Of a stretch of DNA of 64,000 nt, positions 48,861-61,687 are shown piece after piece. The translations under genes were made by a program, and so were the position numbers. The notes beneath the pieces were generated by a model. It had not been told where the DNA came from and did no database searches. It saw only the letters and a program-made list of their open reading frames with translations. Source of the stretch: Congeria kusceri (Eukaryota; Mollusca; Bivalvia; Myida; Dreissenidae); NCBI GenBank assembly GCA_027627225.1, contig CM051032.1:69041320-69105319 (forward strand), given 5' to 3'. The stretch's first letter is position 1. Each line of letters opens with the position of its first letter.

Positions 48861-51082
48861 ATTGTGCTAACGTTTACGCATTTCCTGTGAAAAATGTGTG
48901 TTTTTGTGTGTGTGGAATTTGCACGTTTCTTGTGTTTTTAATTAACATGATGAATAGTATAATTTTGTTGTCATATTAAAAACAGCGCATATATACATGT
49001 GAATATAATTCACAAATATTTTTCAAAAAACTACATCACTGAATAATCAATTAATGTCAAGGGGTGTAATCCTTGCTTAACTAGTGGCATAAATTTGAGA
49101 GGTAACAAAAGTAATGGAAGAGTTACCTCCCATTATAACTAGAATCTTTCTCAATTCAGTGCATGCTGTTAGTTAAATGTATGAAAAGCTCCCCAAATAC
49201 CAGACAACTGTTATCTTCTGCTATTATTTTGCATCTGTGATATCTTGTCATTGGCTGAAGTCCAAAATATGCTTTCACATTATTTGTCAGAGATATTCAA
49301 TATATATCTAATTAAAGCAACAAAACCATCCTTAGTTTAACTGACAGAGATGTATGTTCCTGCTTTGTTGTTTGTTTGTTTGTAAGTCATTGTGAAGGTA
49401 GCACCTGGATGAAAATAATTCACAACAAAAAATTTCAAATACACTGTACAGCTCTTGTAAAACCTTAGTTAGGCAAAAAAGGTTCGGATGATATTGCAGA
49501 TAAAAAAATATAAATTATATTCTGTAGCCGTTAATATTGAAACAAAAAAGATTTTATGTAAAGTTAAACAATTTTATGTAAATAATTTATTTAAATTAAA
49601 AATATATTCCAAGTTTCCCATTGCATGATGTTGATGGTGTACTTTCTTACAGTACAAAGAGACAAATATGTACATTAAAGACATAGACTGCCTAATTCCC
49701 GGCCCACAAGAGGGATGGTAATCGATAATAATGCAGTCTATGGCTTGTTTGCATCAGTATATCGATCTGATACAGAATAACGTGCATAGATGAGTAATTC
49801 TCTTTCTAGAACCAAATGCTTTGACATTGTCTTGTGAACAGTTAATGCGGTGACGTGACGTTCAGCTACACAAATTAAGACTTTCTTATTGTTGATGAGA
49901 ACTTTAAGTTTTGAAACATAATTATCTGAGTTTCAAAACTGAGTCTATTTCCAGGGTAGAACAAGTATGTAGGTTTATTTATTTTTCTTTTTCTTGAAAG
50001 GTCATTCAAACGCTCTCCAAGTAGGGGTCAAACTCACGTCCTCCCATCGCTGACACCTCAAGACATACAGTTGTGTACTCCTCTATCTTTAGAATATGTT
50101 AAATACTCGTCTAATTCAAGTTACTTTTATTCATTCTAAAACAATCTCAGTACACACAAGGCAGTGCAAAACATTGCAAGATAAACACTACATTTCCAGT
50201 GTAATAAACAAACTTTTTCTTTAATACAAAAACTCCATGCAGACAAAAAAACTTACCTAATCATGTCGGTCTGATAGACAATTTCATCTTATTAATGACA
50301 AGATTGCCAACAACGAGTCACTCACACAGAAACATAACTTTTACCACTTGAGACGTATTGAGCTAAATGAGCAATTAAGGTTGAAGTGGTACCCACTTTG
50401 TATAATTGCTTTTTAACTACACCCAATGTCAACTCAAGGGCCGTAACTCAAACATTTCCTTGAAGACTTTATTATTATGCTAATAACTCTCTACATTAAA
50501 ACACTCGAGGTCAGACCAATGATGTTCATTACTAAAGATTTATTATGAATAATTTGCCTAAAGCATAAATTCTAAGAATAGAACAGCAATGTTTATTTTG
50601 CTATTCGGCATTCAGAAAAGCAGTCAGCTGGTTTGCATATTTTAAGTTGCCATAGTTCACCATCTTGTTGGTATAAATTAAAAGTTATAACTATTTTATT
50701 ATATATTTTATCAACTTCAAACTTAGCATAAATGTTAATAAAACGTACATGGTGGTGATATGTCCCATTCTTACAGCGTCCAACCTTATCTAATCATAAG
50801 CACCACCCATCATGTGTCATTTACCATTTGGAAACGTAACGAAACTGAAAGGCATTGAGACTTGGCTTTTAGGGTTTGAAAAACAACAACAAATCAGGTG
50901 TTGTATTAATGTATTGCCTGGTACATTACTGAATGTATGGTGGTACAGATGGTGGTATACATGAATCAATGACCCTGATATAAGCTTGATAGCTCAGGTT
51001 TATACATATAACATCTGGAAAACAATGTATACTGTAGGTTCTAGTATACATAATATATACAACACTGGATCAAGACTCTGTA

Positions 51083-51326
51083 TGAGGCGCGATCGTGGGA
51101 AAGCCGGGCTAAATGCATGTGCGTAAGTGTCATCCCTGGATTAGCCTGTGCAGTCCTGCACAGTTAATCCAGGACAGTGCGACTTTCCTGCTTTGATGGT
51201 ATTTACAGAAAATACCATAAAAGCGGAAAGTGCTGTCCTGGATTAACCTGTGCGGACTGCACAGGCTAATCCGGGATGACACTTTACGCACATGCATTTA
51301 GCCCGGCTTTCCCACGATGCGCCTCA
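51083..51326. mobile_element. Double-hairpin MITE with symmetrised spacer
   Basis: Ends are TGAGGCGCGATCGTGGGAAA and CCCACGATGCGCCTCA, with TA on both sides. The spacer is short and nearly palindromic (TTTGATGGTATTTACAGAAA ATACCATAAAAGC), as if the two orientations of spacer had been fused. The first hairpin has small insertions. Confidence 0.88.
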
Positions 51327-54123
51327 TATGTTTTTATGAAACATACAGCTCATATGGAATTAATGGCTAATTGTTTCTGGTCAGAGATGTGAAAATGCTG
51401 GATAGTTTGTACCATAGCTAGCTGATGGATTGAAAGATCAGTTTATTTGAATTGCAAAACATGTGTAAATGCTGTTTAATGAAGAAGTGATGAAAAATCA
51501 TGTTGATCATTAATTTCTAGTGCTGGAATGATTAGGATGTACACTATTAACAACTGAACATTTGCAATTTTTGGTTGCGACTTGCTGAGACGCAGTAAGG
51601 ATTAATACATCAAAAATGTTGGTCAAATTTAGTTATTTTATGGTTTGTTAAATACACACAGTTTGCAATTAAGTGGTTTAACAGTGTGGATGGTTATTAA
51701 TTAATTTTTTTTCTTTAAATCCTTACTGCAATTTGTTAACAAATGTTAATCATTGATCATCAGTATAATAATAACATTGATCTAGGTAAACTGCTAGTAT
51801 TTGCAGTAATAGAGATTATTGTGTGAACAGGAACTTGTTGGTGTCGGAAATAGCCTATCGAGTGGATTACTGTGTAGTGCGGTTTTGTTGTGTTAACGTT
51901 AATAACAGTGAAAGATTATGTATTAGCCGTGACCGTACGATGTCCCTGTATCCGTCTGTTGGCACATGGTCAGTCTAACAAACATATTGATACAAATATC
52001 AATGGATTTTGTCCTTTGGCTACATGTGGCTATGTGTGTGTGAAAACAGTAGTGCATCGGCGTATAGCTTGAGGTTTGGAATGGAAACTTTAGAAAACTA
52101 TTAATATAGAAATTTTTGTGAGAATTTTGAGAATACAAAGATCATATTGAGTATACAGACAGTATATAAAAGGAACATTGAGTATACTGCTATTTCCCAT
52201 AATAGAAAATTGTGTTCTGTATATTATGTATTTTTTATTGTTGTCATGTATTTATAATGCTCTTGTGTAGGCCCTCCAAAGAGAATTGTTTACGTAAGTA
52301 CTAGAGAATCAGACAATTCATTTCCAAGGGTGATTAATATTCCATGTGCAGCTCTTTATTGCACTTTTATTGGAGGAATAAACATTGTATAGTCATTTCA
52401 TGGTAGAATAACTATGAAAGCCTTCATGTTGATAGCTAAGTACATATCTTGTGCACCGTGTACACTTTCTAAAATGTGAGAATTTTAATTTCGTTTATGA
52501 ACCAGTTCTCTGAAAATGATCTATTAGGTTCATTCTAGGTTAGAATACAATAATTAAGTAACTGGTTGATTCCTCATAGATTGTGACAGCTTTTGTGCCT
52601 GTTAGTGAATAATGGATTATATATGTGGAAAGATTTAATGTTATATGAAAATAGCTTGACAATATTAACAGAGGGGTGTTATGTGCAGAATAACTGTTTC
52701 TTGGAAGCTGAGATTATGGGTTTTCCCAAATAACCCCCCCCCCCCCCCTGGCAGAGAAATCAGTGTGAGTTTTCTGGAAATTATGTCATCTTCTAAACAT
52801 CAAAAACCAGCAGAGACTTCAGTTAGGTCAGTCTGGCTTGTGTGTCGGATAAGATATTACTGCAATTGAACAACAATAGAGGAATGTTAGAATGTTTGGG
52901 CGAGGGACGTGTTTGTCCTTTCACTTTTCAAATAAGGAGGCTGTCTGGATTATTTTCGATAAAATGAAGACGCACATATTCTAGTATTTATGGCAACGGT
53001 TTTGTTCGGTTTTGTTCAACTTGGGAATGCTTTGCCTGGAAATATTTGAACAGCGGTTAACAGCAGGTTAAAGCCACTTGTCGAAGGATATGTCAACAAA
53101 TGGTGTGAATTTGTATTAGCAGTTTACATAGGGAGTTGAATTGAATGTTTGTGGAAAGGATTGACACTTTGTGTAACGGATATTTGTGTATGACATTGTT
53201 TTATTGATATGCACTGACCATTTTGGGGGTGAAGGTCAGATCGAAAACCAGAGAGTACAATGTTACACATAAATATAAACAGATACAGTGGACGCAGACA
53301 TTGTTAATACTGAGAACAGGTTTTGTAGCTTTCAGGAAGAAACTATTATTGTTATTTGTTGATAATTAATCCACTAGACTAAATATTGAAACTGTTATTA
53401 AGTGACAAGCTAAATGAAATAATACACGGGACATTTGTCTGGATTGTAACTTAGTCTAATTGGCTATTAAGTAAATTAATCCCATATGTAACAGTTAATT
53501 ATTGACAGTTCATTTTGCTGTAAAAGCAACCACACTGAATTAATTGTATGGGTTGGAAAAGGTGCAAGCAATTATCATGGACAACCTGTTCAATTTCATT
53601 GACTTGCAAGCCTAGAGCGGATGATAGTGGTACACCTCCAACACATAAACTATGTAAAGATATCTTGTAATTACATCGAAGTATAACTTATCAGTTTCTA
53701 CATATGCATGTGTGCGTTTATCTTTGGCATACTGTTTTGACACTGAAAGCATAGACGTTAACGGAATTTAAATTGAAAAACATGCTTTTGGTTGATGTTT
53801 TGTGTCGGAATATGTTTTGGAAAACTTGGCAGCCTTTTCACTGGTGGTGAAGTCCTATAAATTCAGGACATTGCAGAGACATGTATTGGAAATAAGGAAA
53901 TAGCATGTGTATTTTAAGATTATGTGAAGTGTGGTGCAGATGTTAAGATATCTCTTGCAAGTGGTGTTTTGTTGTTTTGTGAAATTCTAAGCGGAAGTAC
54001 TGTACATTTGAATTACGTATATTTCACTGCAGTATTGAGTGAAACAAATGGAAAGGTGTTGTAGATAAATAGACACCAATAAACTGACATAATAGATTAT
54101 TTATTATTTACAAGGTGGGAACA

Positions 54124-56347
54124 ATGTTAGACTTTTCTGGTAATCGTTTGGCTTACATGGCACTGGTTGTGTTTGTTGGTGCGAAGCCTTTTTAGGAGAA
54201 GATGCCAAAAGAAAATCCATAGGGATGCAGCAAATTTGGAGGTTAGGCAAGTAAACAGACCAACTTGTACCGCCGATAATTATGTTCTTACTGGGAATAG
54301 ACAATGTGGTAAGATATCTCCTTGTACTGTTATAAGACCGTTGAGCATAAGTGAGGCAGACACAGTTGGAATAAAGAATGAAAAACATAATAAAAATACT
54401 GAAACTTCTGCTGCAAAAAAGGATCTTTCTGATAACAAACAATCAAGTCCTCAAGTGAAAAAGAAGACAAAAGTGGAATCTAATGGTGGATACCTCACAT
54501 CTGAAAGACTGAATGAAGAGAAATTGGGACGCAAATCAAAATCACCTTCTAAAGAAAGAAACAGCAATATTAAGCAAAAGAAATGTCCAAACTCTGAAGA
54601 CAGTGCTGCACTTCTGCCCTTGTTGCCGGTAAAATCTGCAGAAAGTGATCATGGCGGAGGTAAATCAGAACATTTAAAAGGGTGCGCTCACTCTGCGAAT
54701 ACCGTTTCTTGGCTTCATGTAGGACTGTTGCTAGTAGTGAAACCTCTAACAGTTATGGTAATATTGAAAATCAACAATATAAATTAAAACCTAATGGTCA
54801 CTTATTTACTTCAAGACATTATGACTTGAAGGAAAGCAAACATCAGGGTGACACGGATAGCCCTGGTCTTGTCAGAAATGTGTGGTCTGAAGACCAATTT
54901 GTGTCAAATGATCTGAATGGAACCTTGTCCAACTCAGCTGAGTCTCGGATTCATACTTCGTGGGTACCTCAAGTGTCTTCGTGCACTCTTGGGGCAGTTC
55001 ATACAGACTTTCATTCAAATGGTATTCATTCTGCACCACAGGCCACTGTGAGATCTACTTTTAAAGAGACCGAGTTGTATAGTCACAGATGGAGTAGAAA
55101 AGACCAGTATTATGTAACTTTAAAGGATGATTTTGTTGATTTTAGAAGAATTGAGCAGGGTGGAATAGTTACTGCTGTTGATGCAGATGACATGCCGTAC
55201 AAGAGAAGCTCTAGTGTGGATTCTGCCTACAGTCGACGGTGTTATGCTCCGTCGTATGAGCGTATTCGAGTGTATGAACGTTACCTTGAGGGCCAGACAA
55301 GGGGTCTGATAAGCCCACCTTTCAGAAAGGCGAAGGTCACCGGAATATGGGAGGTCAAGGTCACGTGAAGATTACCAGAGCTTGGAACGACTTGACCCAA
55401 ATAATGTGTTCATTACTAAAACTAGTCCTAAACGAAGCAGCCGCCACATGTCTTCCATGAGTGACCTTGTTGAGAGGAGACGAAATCTGAGTGGCGGGTT
55501 GGAGCTGGTTCAGGTACATGCGGATGATTACACAAAGTATGCGTCCGAGTCGAGGCAGAACCTATGTGAAGGTTGTATTCGAACCAAAATTCGTCACCAT
55601 ATGTCGAATATTATCGGTAAACCTGTGGAGGCATCGGACAAGGAGGTTTTGTACACCTACCATCTGGATGCACCATTTCATGGTAATGAACATATTGGTA
55701 ATAATAATGGAGACATTATATTGACTGTTAATATGTCTGAAACTGATAGGACATTGAACATGAACTTGTCTCAAAATGACAATGCAGAAAGCTTTTCTGT
55801 TAATATAGAAAACTGTTTGACAGATAAAGTAATGGACTCCCCTACAAGTACAAGAAGTAAAACTGGGGAATATGCTGTACCTTATGTCCCATGTGATTCT
55901 TCAGAAAATATTGAAGGTGGCTTTAGAGTAACCAGCGAATATCCGGACTCTTTGCTGTCAACCCCAAATAATGGAAATTCAGTTAATGATGGATTTATTT
56001 CAGCTGAAACTGGTACATGTAACAAAACTAATCAAGATATTGCAAGAGCCCAGACAGAGTTAATTGTGTCGCCAGACATTGCTCAACAAGACTCAATCAA
56101 ACAAATTGATGGTTCCATCTTTGTGACAGAAATAAGTGACAATCACGAAGCCACTGATGACAAGGTTGGGAACATCTTAAATGTAAGTGGTGAGGGGACC
56201 ACCGTAGAAGACAGCGGAGACCTGTCAGAGTTTGTCTTTGAGTTGGGATTGTTTGACTTCAGTTTCATAAAAAATATTCAGGATGATGACGACAGTAATG
56301 AAAAGTTGCTTTCTGCAGACAAACATCTACAAACAAAGGTTTGTTAA
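54124..56347 (+). CDS. Large protein-like block in shifting frames; possible alternative N-terminal exon
   Basis: Protein-like sequence fills 2.2 kb but changes frame. An ATG (54124) opens MLDFSGNRLAYMALVVFVGA until a stop at 54193. Another frame, open from 54131 without an ATG, reads hydrophobic LTFLVIVWLTWHWLCLLVRS then FRRRCQKK and a Lys/Ser-rich stretch to about 54690. The first frame resumes to about 55315 (YYVTLKDDFVDF, PYKRSSSVDSAYSRR). The second returns from about 55319 (SERRRSPEYGRSRSREDYQS, SSMSDLVERRRNLSGG) to an acidic end (FVFELGLFDFSFI, then DDDDS). It ends LQTK with AAG|GTTTGT in phase 0 at 56338, or VC and a stop at 56347. No known domain is recognised; it looks mostly disordered. 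It may be an isoform-specific spectraplakin N-terminus with a membrane anchor, a separate intronless gene (AATAAA at 56528-56533), or a decaying copy. T-runs at two switch points suggest single-base errors. Confidence 0.55.
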
Positions 56348-57832
56348 GCATTATTTGTCTTATTGTTTCATGTTTTTATTGTGTCCTAATGTCTCTTGTG
56401 TTTATTGAGTTCTTTTATTTCTTTAGTTGGTTACACTGTTCTGTGAATTATACATTACAAGATCTGGTTGAAGTTCATACATCTTAAGCAAGCATATTTC
56501 TCTTATGTATTTAACATGTTCTTTGGAAATAAAGTTTCACTGTAAAAATGTCAAGAAAAGGTTTCACACAAGCCCTGTCAGGCGTAAAAAAGGCACAGTA
56601 AATGTCAATTGCCTTCCTGCGAACGATGAAGTATTGTGCTGCATTATGTTATGTGATAATGACAATAACAGGATCAACAACTTCCTCAACATTTACAATT
56701 GCTAAGAATAATGAAACCAAGAAGCAATAATTCCCATGTCGCCACATATTGAGCAGTTACCATGTATTATTATTGTCCATGTTTGTTACTTTTTCCACAT
56801 AAATGTCACTGACCAATTGCCTCAAACTATACACACGCAATTATGTATACTGTAGAACACTTAATTATATGGTTTCCTTTGGTAAACTGCCCATAATTGC
56901 TCATGAACAAGCCCAATTTAATCTTATGTGATTACATATGACCTACTAAGATTAATTGAAGTGAGCTGATTAGTAGATTAGTTTTACAACAAAAGTTTGT
57001 GTATAAAAGAAGTTGGTATGAGTTTGTGTGTAAAAAATGTTGGCATATTAGGGTGTATACACAAGGCAAGGATATGAAAATGAAAGGATGTATCATTTCT
57101 GGCAAAAATCTGCGGTTAGATCTTCAGTCCCCTTGTTTTTACTGTTTGTAAGGAAACACAAGGTAAATTATAATATCATTTCACCCATTGTGCTCAATGC
57201 TGTTCAATTTGGCTTCTGCTGTAGAGCATTGGAAAGAAAGGTAACTCTTGACATCATACGATTCAAAACATTTTGTTAGCCTTGAGTTGCCTACCTTTAT
57301 GTTTAACAGAACAATTGCTGACTACAGATAATTTTGTGACTTTTTGTCTAAGAATATCTCTAGCTAAATAAACACAGGTATATTTGATATGTGCAATTTA
57401 TATAACAATTACATTTATTGCCACCCAGACTTCAATAAAGGTAATTTATTGGCGTCAGTAATTTAACAATTGCAAAGTTTGATTAACAGGAGGATATTTA
57501 CAAGGAATTGAAGTGCTTTGTTAAACATGTGTTCATCTTGTTTTCATTTGGTCTTAGTTTGATATTTTTAAGAAAATTCATATATTTCGAATTGGAATAT
57601 TTCCTAAAATGCACTTTAACACTTATTGAAGAAATAATTTTCGATTTATCATTGTTCATCGGCTAATAAATTGCGGTTCGAGTTCTGATGCAAAGGAATT
57701 AAACAGCACACGAGAAAAAAAAAAAAAAGTTATTGACTGATAATTTATGTGATAATTATTTTAATTATTACCTGACCAAAATATTCTGCAATTACAATGT
57801 GAACTACAGTTTACAGTAACAGACTATTTTTG

Positions 57833-58093
57833 TGAAGTGTCGATGGAAAATCGGGCTTAATGCATGCGTTAAGTGTCTTCTTAGATAAGCATGTGCAGTC
57901 CGCACAGGCTTAACCAGGATGACACTTTCTGCTTTTATGGTATTTTCTGTTTTAAGGAAGTCTCTTCTAAACATTAATCCTCTGTAGGCGGAAAGTGTCG
58001 TCCCCCTGGGTAAGCCTGTGCAGACTGCACAGGTTAATCCGGGATGACACTTTATGCACATGCATAAAGCCCGATTTTCCCACGACACGCCTT
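57833..58093 (+). mobile_element. Double-hairpin MITE, diverged copy
   Basis: The copy is in + orientation (TATGGTATTTTCTGTTTTAA spacer). Left end TGAAGTGTCGATGGAAAATC and right end CCCACGACACGCC are worn, and the hairpins carry several mismatches (TTAGATAAGCATGTGCAG). No clear 2-bp flank repeat remains. It is probably one of the older copies. Confidence 0.88.
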
Positions 58094-58591
58094 TTTTCTT
58101 GCGTTGTTTATTGTGGGTAACTTTGCCATTTGCCTATTTATTTGCCTATAGAAAACTCTGCACATGTTACATAAGAATATTATATATAAATTCATGTTAT
58201 ATCAACTAAGGTAAGCCCAAAATAGCATTTGCCACTGGTGTTTAACTAATTGTATTTTGGGAATGGAACATTACCTCAAAAACCAAGCTAACTGTAAAGA
58301 ACTGTACCAGATCTTCAGCTTATCTGTAATTCTGGGAGAGTTTGTTGTTTGTAATAGAAATAAATGAAACATTGATGACGATATTGGCCTTTTGATAAAA
58401 TGGAGTGGTTTCAAGTTTAATCTGATCAATTGATTTGTTGACTTAATCTGATAATAACTGCATTAAAACGGTGGTCAGTCATTATTCATTTGAAAAAGTT
58501 TAAAAAAAAACTTTGAATAAATTGTGTTCTCCTATAAATAGTATTCCGCATTTAACAGTACATTTGAACATGTTTTATTCAGATAATTTAA

Positions 58592-58908
58592 TAGTACAAC
58601 AGCTGCTCGCACTTGTAATGTTTGTTCAAATCAGCAGTCTGTTCAGCAGTCTGTTCTAGTACAACAGCTGCTCGCACTTGTAATGTTTGTTCAAATCAGC
58701 AGTCTGTTCAGCAGTCTGTTCTAGTACAACAGCTGCTCGCACTTGTAATGTTTGTTCAAATCAGCAGTCTGTTCAGCAGTCTGTTCTAGTACAACAGCTG
58801 CTCGCACTTGTAATGTTTGTTCAAATCAGCAGTCTGTTCAGCAGTCTGTTCTAGTACAACAGCTGCTCGCACTTGTAATGTTTGTTCAAATCAGCAGTCT
58901 GTTCTAGA
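58592..58908. repeat. 65-bp tandem array, 4.9 nearly identical copies
   Basis: Units start at 58592, 58657, 58722, 58787 and 58852 with TAGTACAACAGCTGCTCGCA, then CTTGTAATGTTTGTTCAAAT and CAGCAGTCTGTTCAGCAGTC. The first four are identical as far as I can read; the last loses one internal CAGCAGTCTGTT sub-repeat. The array must be very young or recently homogenised, and its copy number may vary in the population. Confidence 0.93.
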
Positions 58909-59599
58909 ATCTTACATGATCTTGTTTGTTATTTTCTTGTAATAATGTTTTAAATTTGGATATATTATATTCACTGCCAATAAAAATAATAGTAACTAAT
59001 ACACATGTTTAAATAATAGTAAATACAAATAATATTTGCAAAATAAACCCCTACACAAACACAATTTCATACAACAGCAAGTAAATCATAGTCAACAACA
59101 GCAACAACATCAACTACAATAATAACAACAATGACGCTGCCACCACCATCAACATGATATTGTATCTATTTTAGCAAAGTTCTTCGAATATTTGTCCATT
59201 GTAAAGTAATGTTTTAAAATAATTGTAATGAATGTTGTACATTCAAGGTTGTTATATAAATAATAAACACACACATACGAGTATGTTCTACAATTACCTT
59301 CAAATTAAATAATAAAATGCAGAAGTATTGCTCTAGACAAATATGAAGTCTTCTGTTTTTCATTGAACAACTTGGGAGTTGTTTTTTTCAATTGCAAATT
59401 GTCTGCCTTGCGTTTGCTGTATATGATTTTGAAGTATTTTACATACAGAGAGCTGCATTATACTTGTAGGCCATGTACAAGCTGATGCAAGTGGTATCTC
59501 TCGCACCTTAAAGGCACTGTCTACCAAAAAGTGCCTATTTCAACGTTAATATTGTTACATGTTACAACTGCAATGAGGTCCAAATTAAATAATAAATTA

Positions 59600-59844
59600 G
59601 TTGTTTGTTTGTTTTGTTTGATTGGATTTTTCGCCGTTTTTAACATTATTTAGCCATATCAAGGCGGTCAGTTAACCTACATACTTTTCAGTCATACTTT
59701 TCCTGGGCAAGCTAAGCCGATCTTAGCGGCTTACCAGTACTAAGTGCACATACCTATGCCAGTAACTGACAACTGCCCTACTTGAATCAGAGGTAGGGGG
59801 AGAATGGCTGCAGAAATAATTTCACGACCAATCCCCACACAAGT
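59600..59844 (-). mobile_element. SINE body, antisense, no tRNA head
   Basis: The reverse complement of 40880-41134 is recognisable throughout: (TTTG)n, TTTTTCGCCGTTTTTAACAT, TTTTCCTGGGCAAGCTAAGC, CAACTGCCCTACTTGAATCA and CCAATCCCCACACAAGT. It stops where the tRNA-derived head should begin, so it is 5'-truncated, as is usual for target-primed insertion. Confidence 0.72.
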
Positions 59845-61687
59845 CAACGTGATGCAGTGGTAGCTGTAAGAATAAAGGCTGTTCTGTCATGTTACAGTAT
59901 GTTACAGTAGACATTGACATTGGTTATGTTTATATAAATTGCTCATAATTTCGATATGTATAAAAATAATAGGGTAAAATGAACCCCGCCTAAATTATGT
60001 GGATAGCTTATTATTTTACATTTTACCTTCATAATTCGTCAATTTAAATATCATTAAGAATATAATTATATTGCCGTTGCACCTTAAGATCTCCTTTTCA
60101 TAGAGACGATTATAAGCCCCTTTAAATTCATTGAAAAGACTTTATGGAAATCATTCATGCTAGTTAAACCCAGTGTTTGTGGCCTGTCATAGTCAACTAA
60201 CATCTCTCCTTGATTAGTTAACTACTACCACACTGAGGACGTTCAGCTGTAGTTTAGAGTATATTGTACCTGAGAGGAATGACTGGGTATAGGGCCATAA
60301 ATTGTTCAGTAATTTTCACCAGCTACGTTAGAAGTTAGTAGTTGAAAAAGTGGTGGATTGTAAATCATACTAGTAGTGTCTTTGTGCGTGTGTGCAGATA
60401 ATGCTGCGCATATTGCATGAAATTGGATGCAGAAGCCATACATTTTCGTGATTTAAGTGTGTTTTTGCCAGCACAAAGTGGATTTGGTGATTGTTTGTGA
60501 TGACAATGTACTCAGGGTGGTAGTGAGGATGGAATGATGGGCAGATGGTCTGCGGAATATTGAAATGTTGAGCTGCTATCTCAGTGATAATCTGGAAGAT
60601 TTCTGTGGTTTTGTATGTGCTTTCAACACACAAAAAAATGTTTTATATTCATTCATAAAAAAAAGAAATTTGTAAAAGATGGATGAGTTTGGTGTGACAG
60701 GTTGCATTTGTAAAACTGAGAGTCTCACATAAACTGAAGAAAGCTGAACCGAATGATAGGTCAAACAGAGATGTGGGATGAGCAATTGTTGTGTTACCTG
60801 AAATTGCAGTTAATTAAACAACATTATAATTGTATATGTTACTATTTACGTTCAAAAACAAGCATTATGAGATGGTGTGCCATTTTGGACAGATGTCACA
60901 CTGGTGCCGTATATTAACTTATAATTAAAATCCTATTATTAAAATTATCCTGTGTTTTTGTATCTGAAATGTAGAAATTGAAAATAATGCCTTTGGGTTC
61001 AGTTTTTCTGACATGACATTACAGAAATCAGATAAAAAATTTGTTGTTGTTCTAGATGTCCTAATGTTTAAGCATGGAGTGTCCACAAAGTGTGGTGTTT
61101 CCGCAAACGAGTAATTGCATGCTTAAAGCGTTATCTGCGTGCTGTATATAGATGTATATAAATGACTTTGCAAGAGATATTGGCAGTTAGTCATGTAGGA
61201 CAAAGCAGATACTTGTTCGATTTTAATCACCAAGATTGTACATTTTATAATTAAACCATTGTATTGAAATGGTGTGGTATAGTAACAATTGTTGGGCTAC
61301 AGGTGATATTCTTCTTATAGGAATTTATAAAAATAACAATCAACAATAGAAGACATGTTTTTAGCAAAAGCAAAGTATAATGCTAATTGTCTGTCCTGAT
61401 CACATATAATATTAAGATAATCATACTGCAGATACTTTACACATAGTGATTAAAGTGGCATTTGCCTTAAAGAAGTCATTGTAAAGGAAGTGAAGCAATA
61501 TGAATTTTACTGTTTCAACTTTCGCTGAACTTCGCTTTGTAATTGTTTAATATTGACCTGTTTATAGTGGTAACAAATATTCAAGGTCCGTATGCAAGTG
61601 GGCAGTGGGGCTTTCCAACCTATTTGACGTTCATTCAACAATTTACTTCTGTACACATTTTTAACATTGTGCGTGTTCAAAACAGTA

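Noticed and set aside
50020..50110. Antisense tRNA-derived SINE head
   Set aside because: A B-box-like stretch (GTGAGTTTGACCCC in reverse complement) is present but no A box or SINE body could be aligned with the copy at 40820.
54660..54722. A 63-bp intron (GTAAATC to CATGTAG) that might explain the first frame switch
   Set aside because: Its length is a multiple of three, so removing it does not move the reading from one frame to the other, and it would be unusually short for a mollusc.
54665..55325. Programmed ribosomal frameshifting to join the three frames
   Set aside because: No slippery heptamer followed by a clear pseudoknot was seen, and three sites would be needed. Single-base errors or mutations are simpler.
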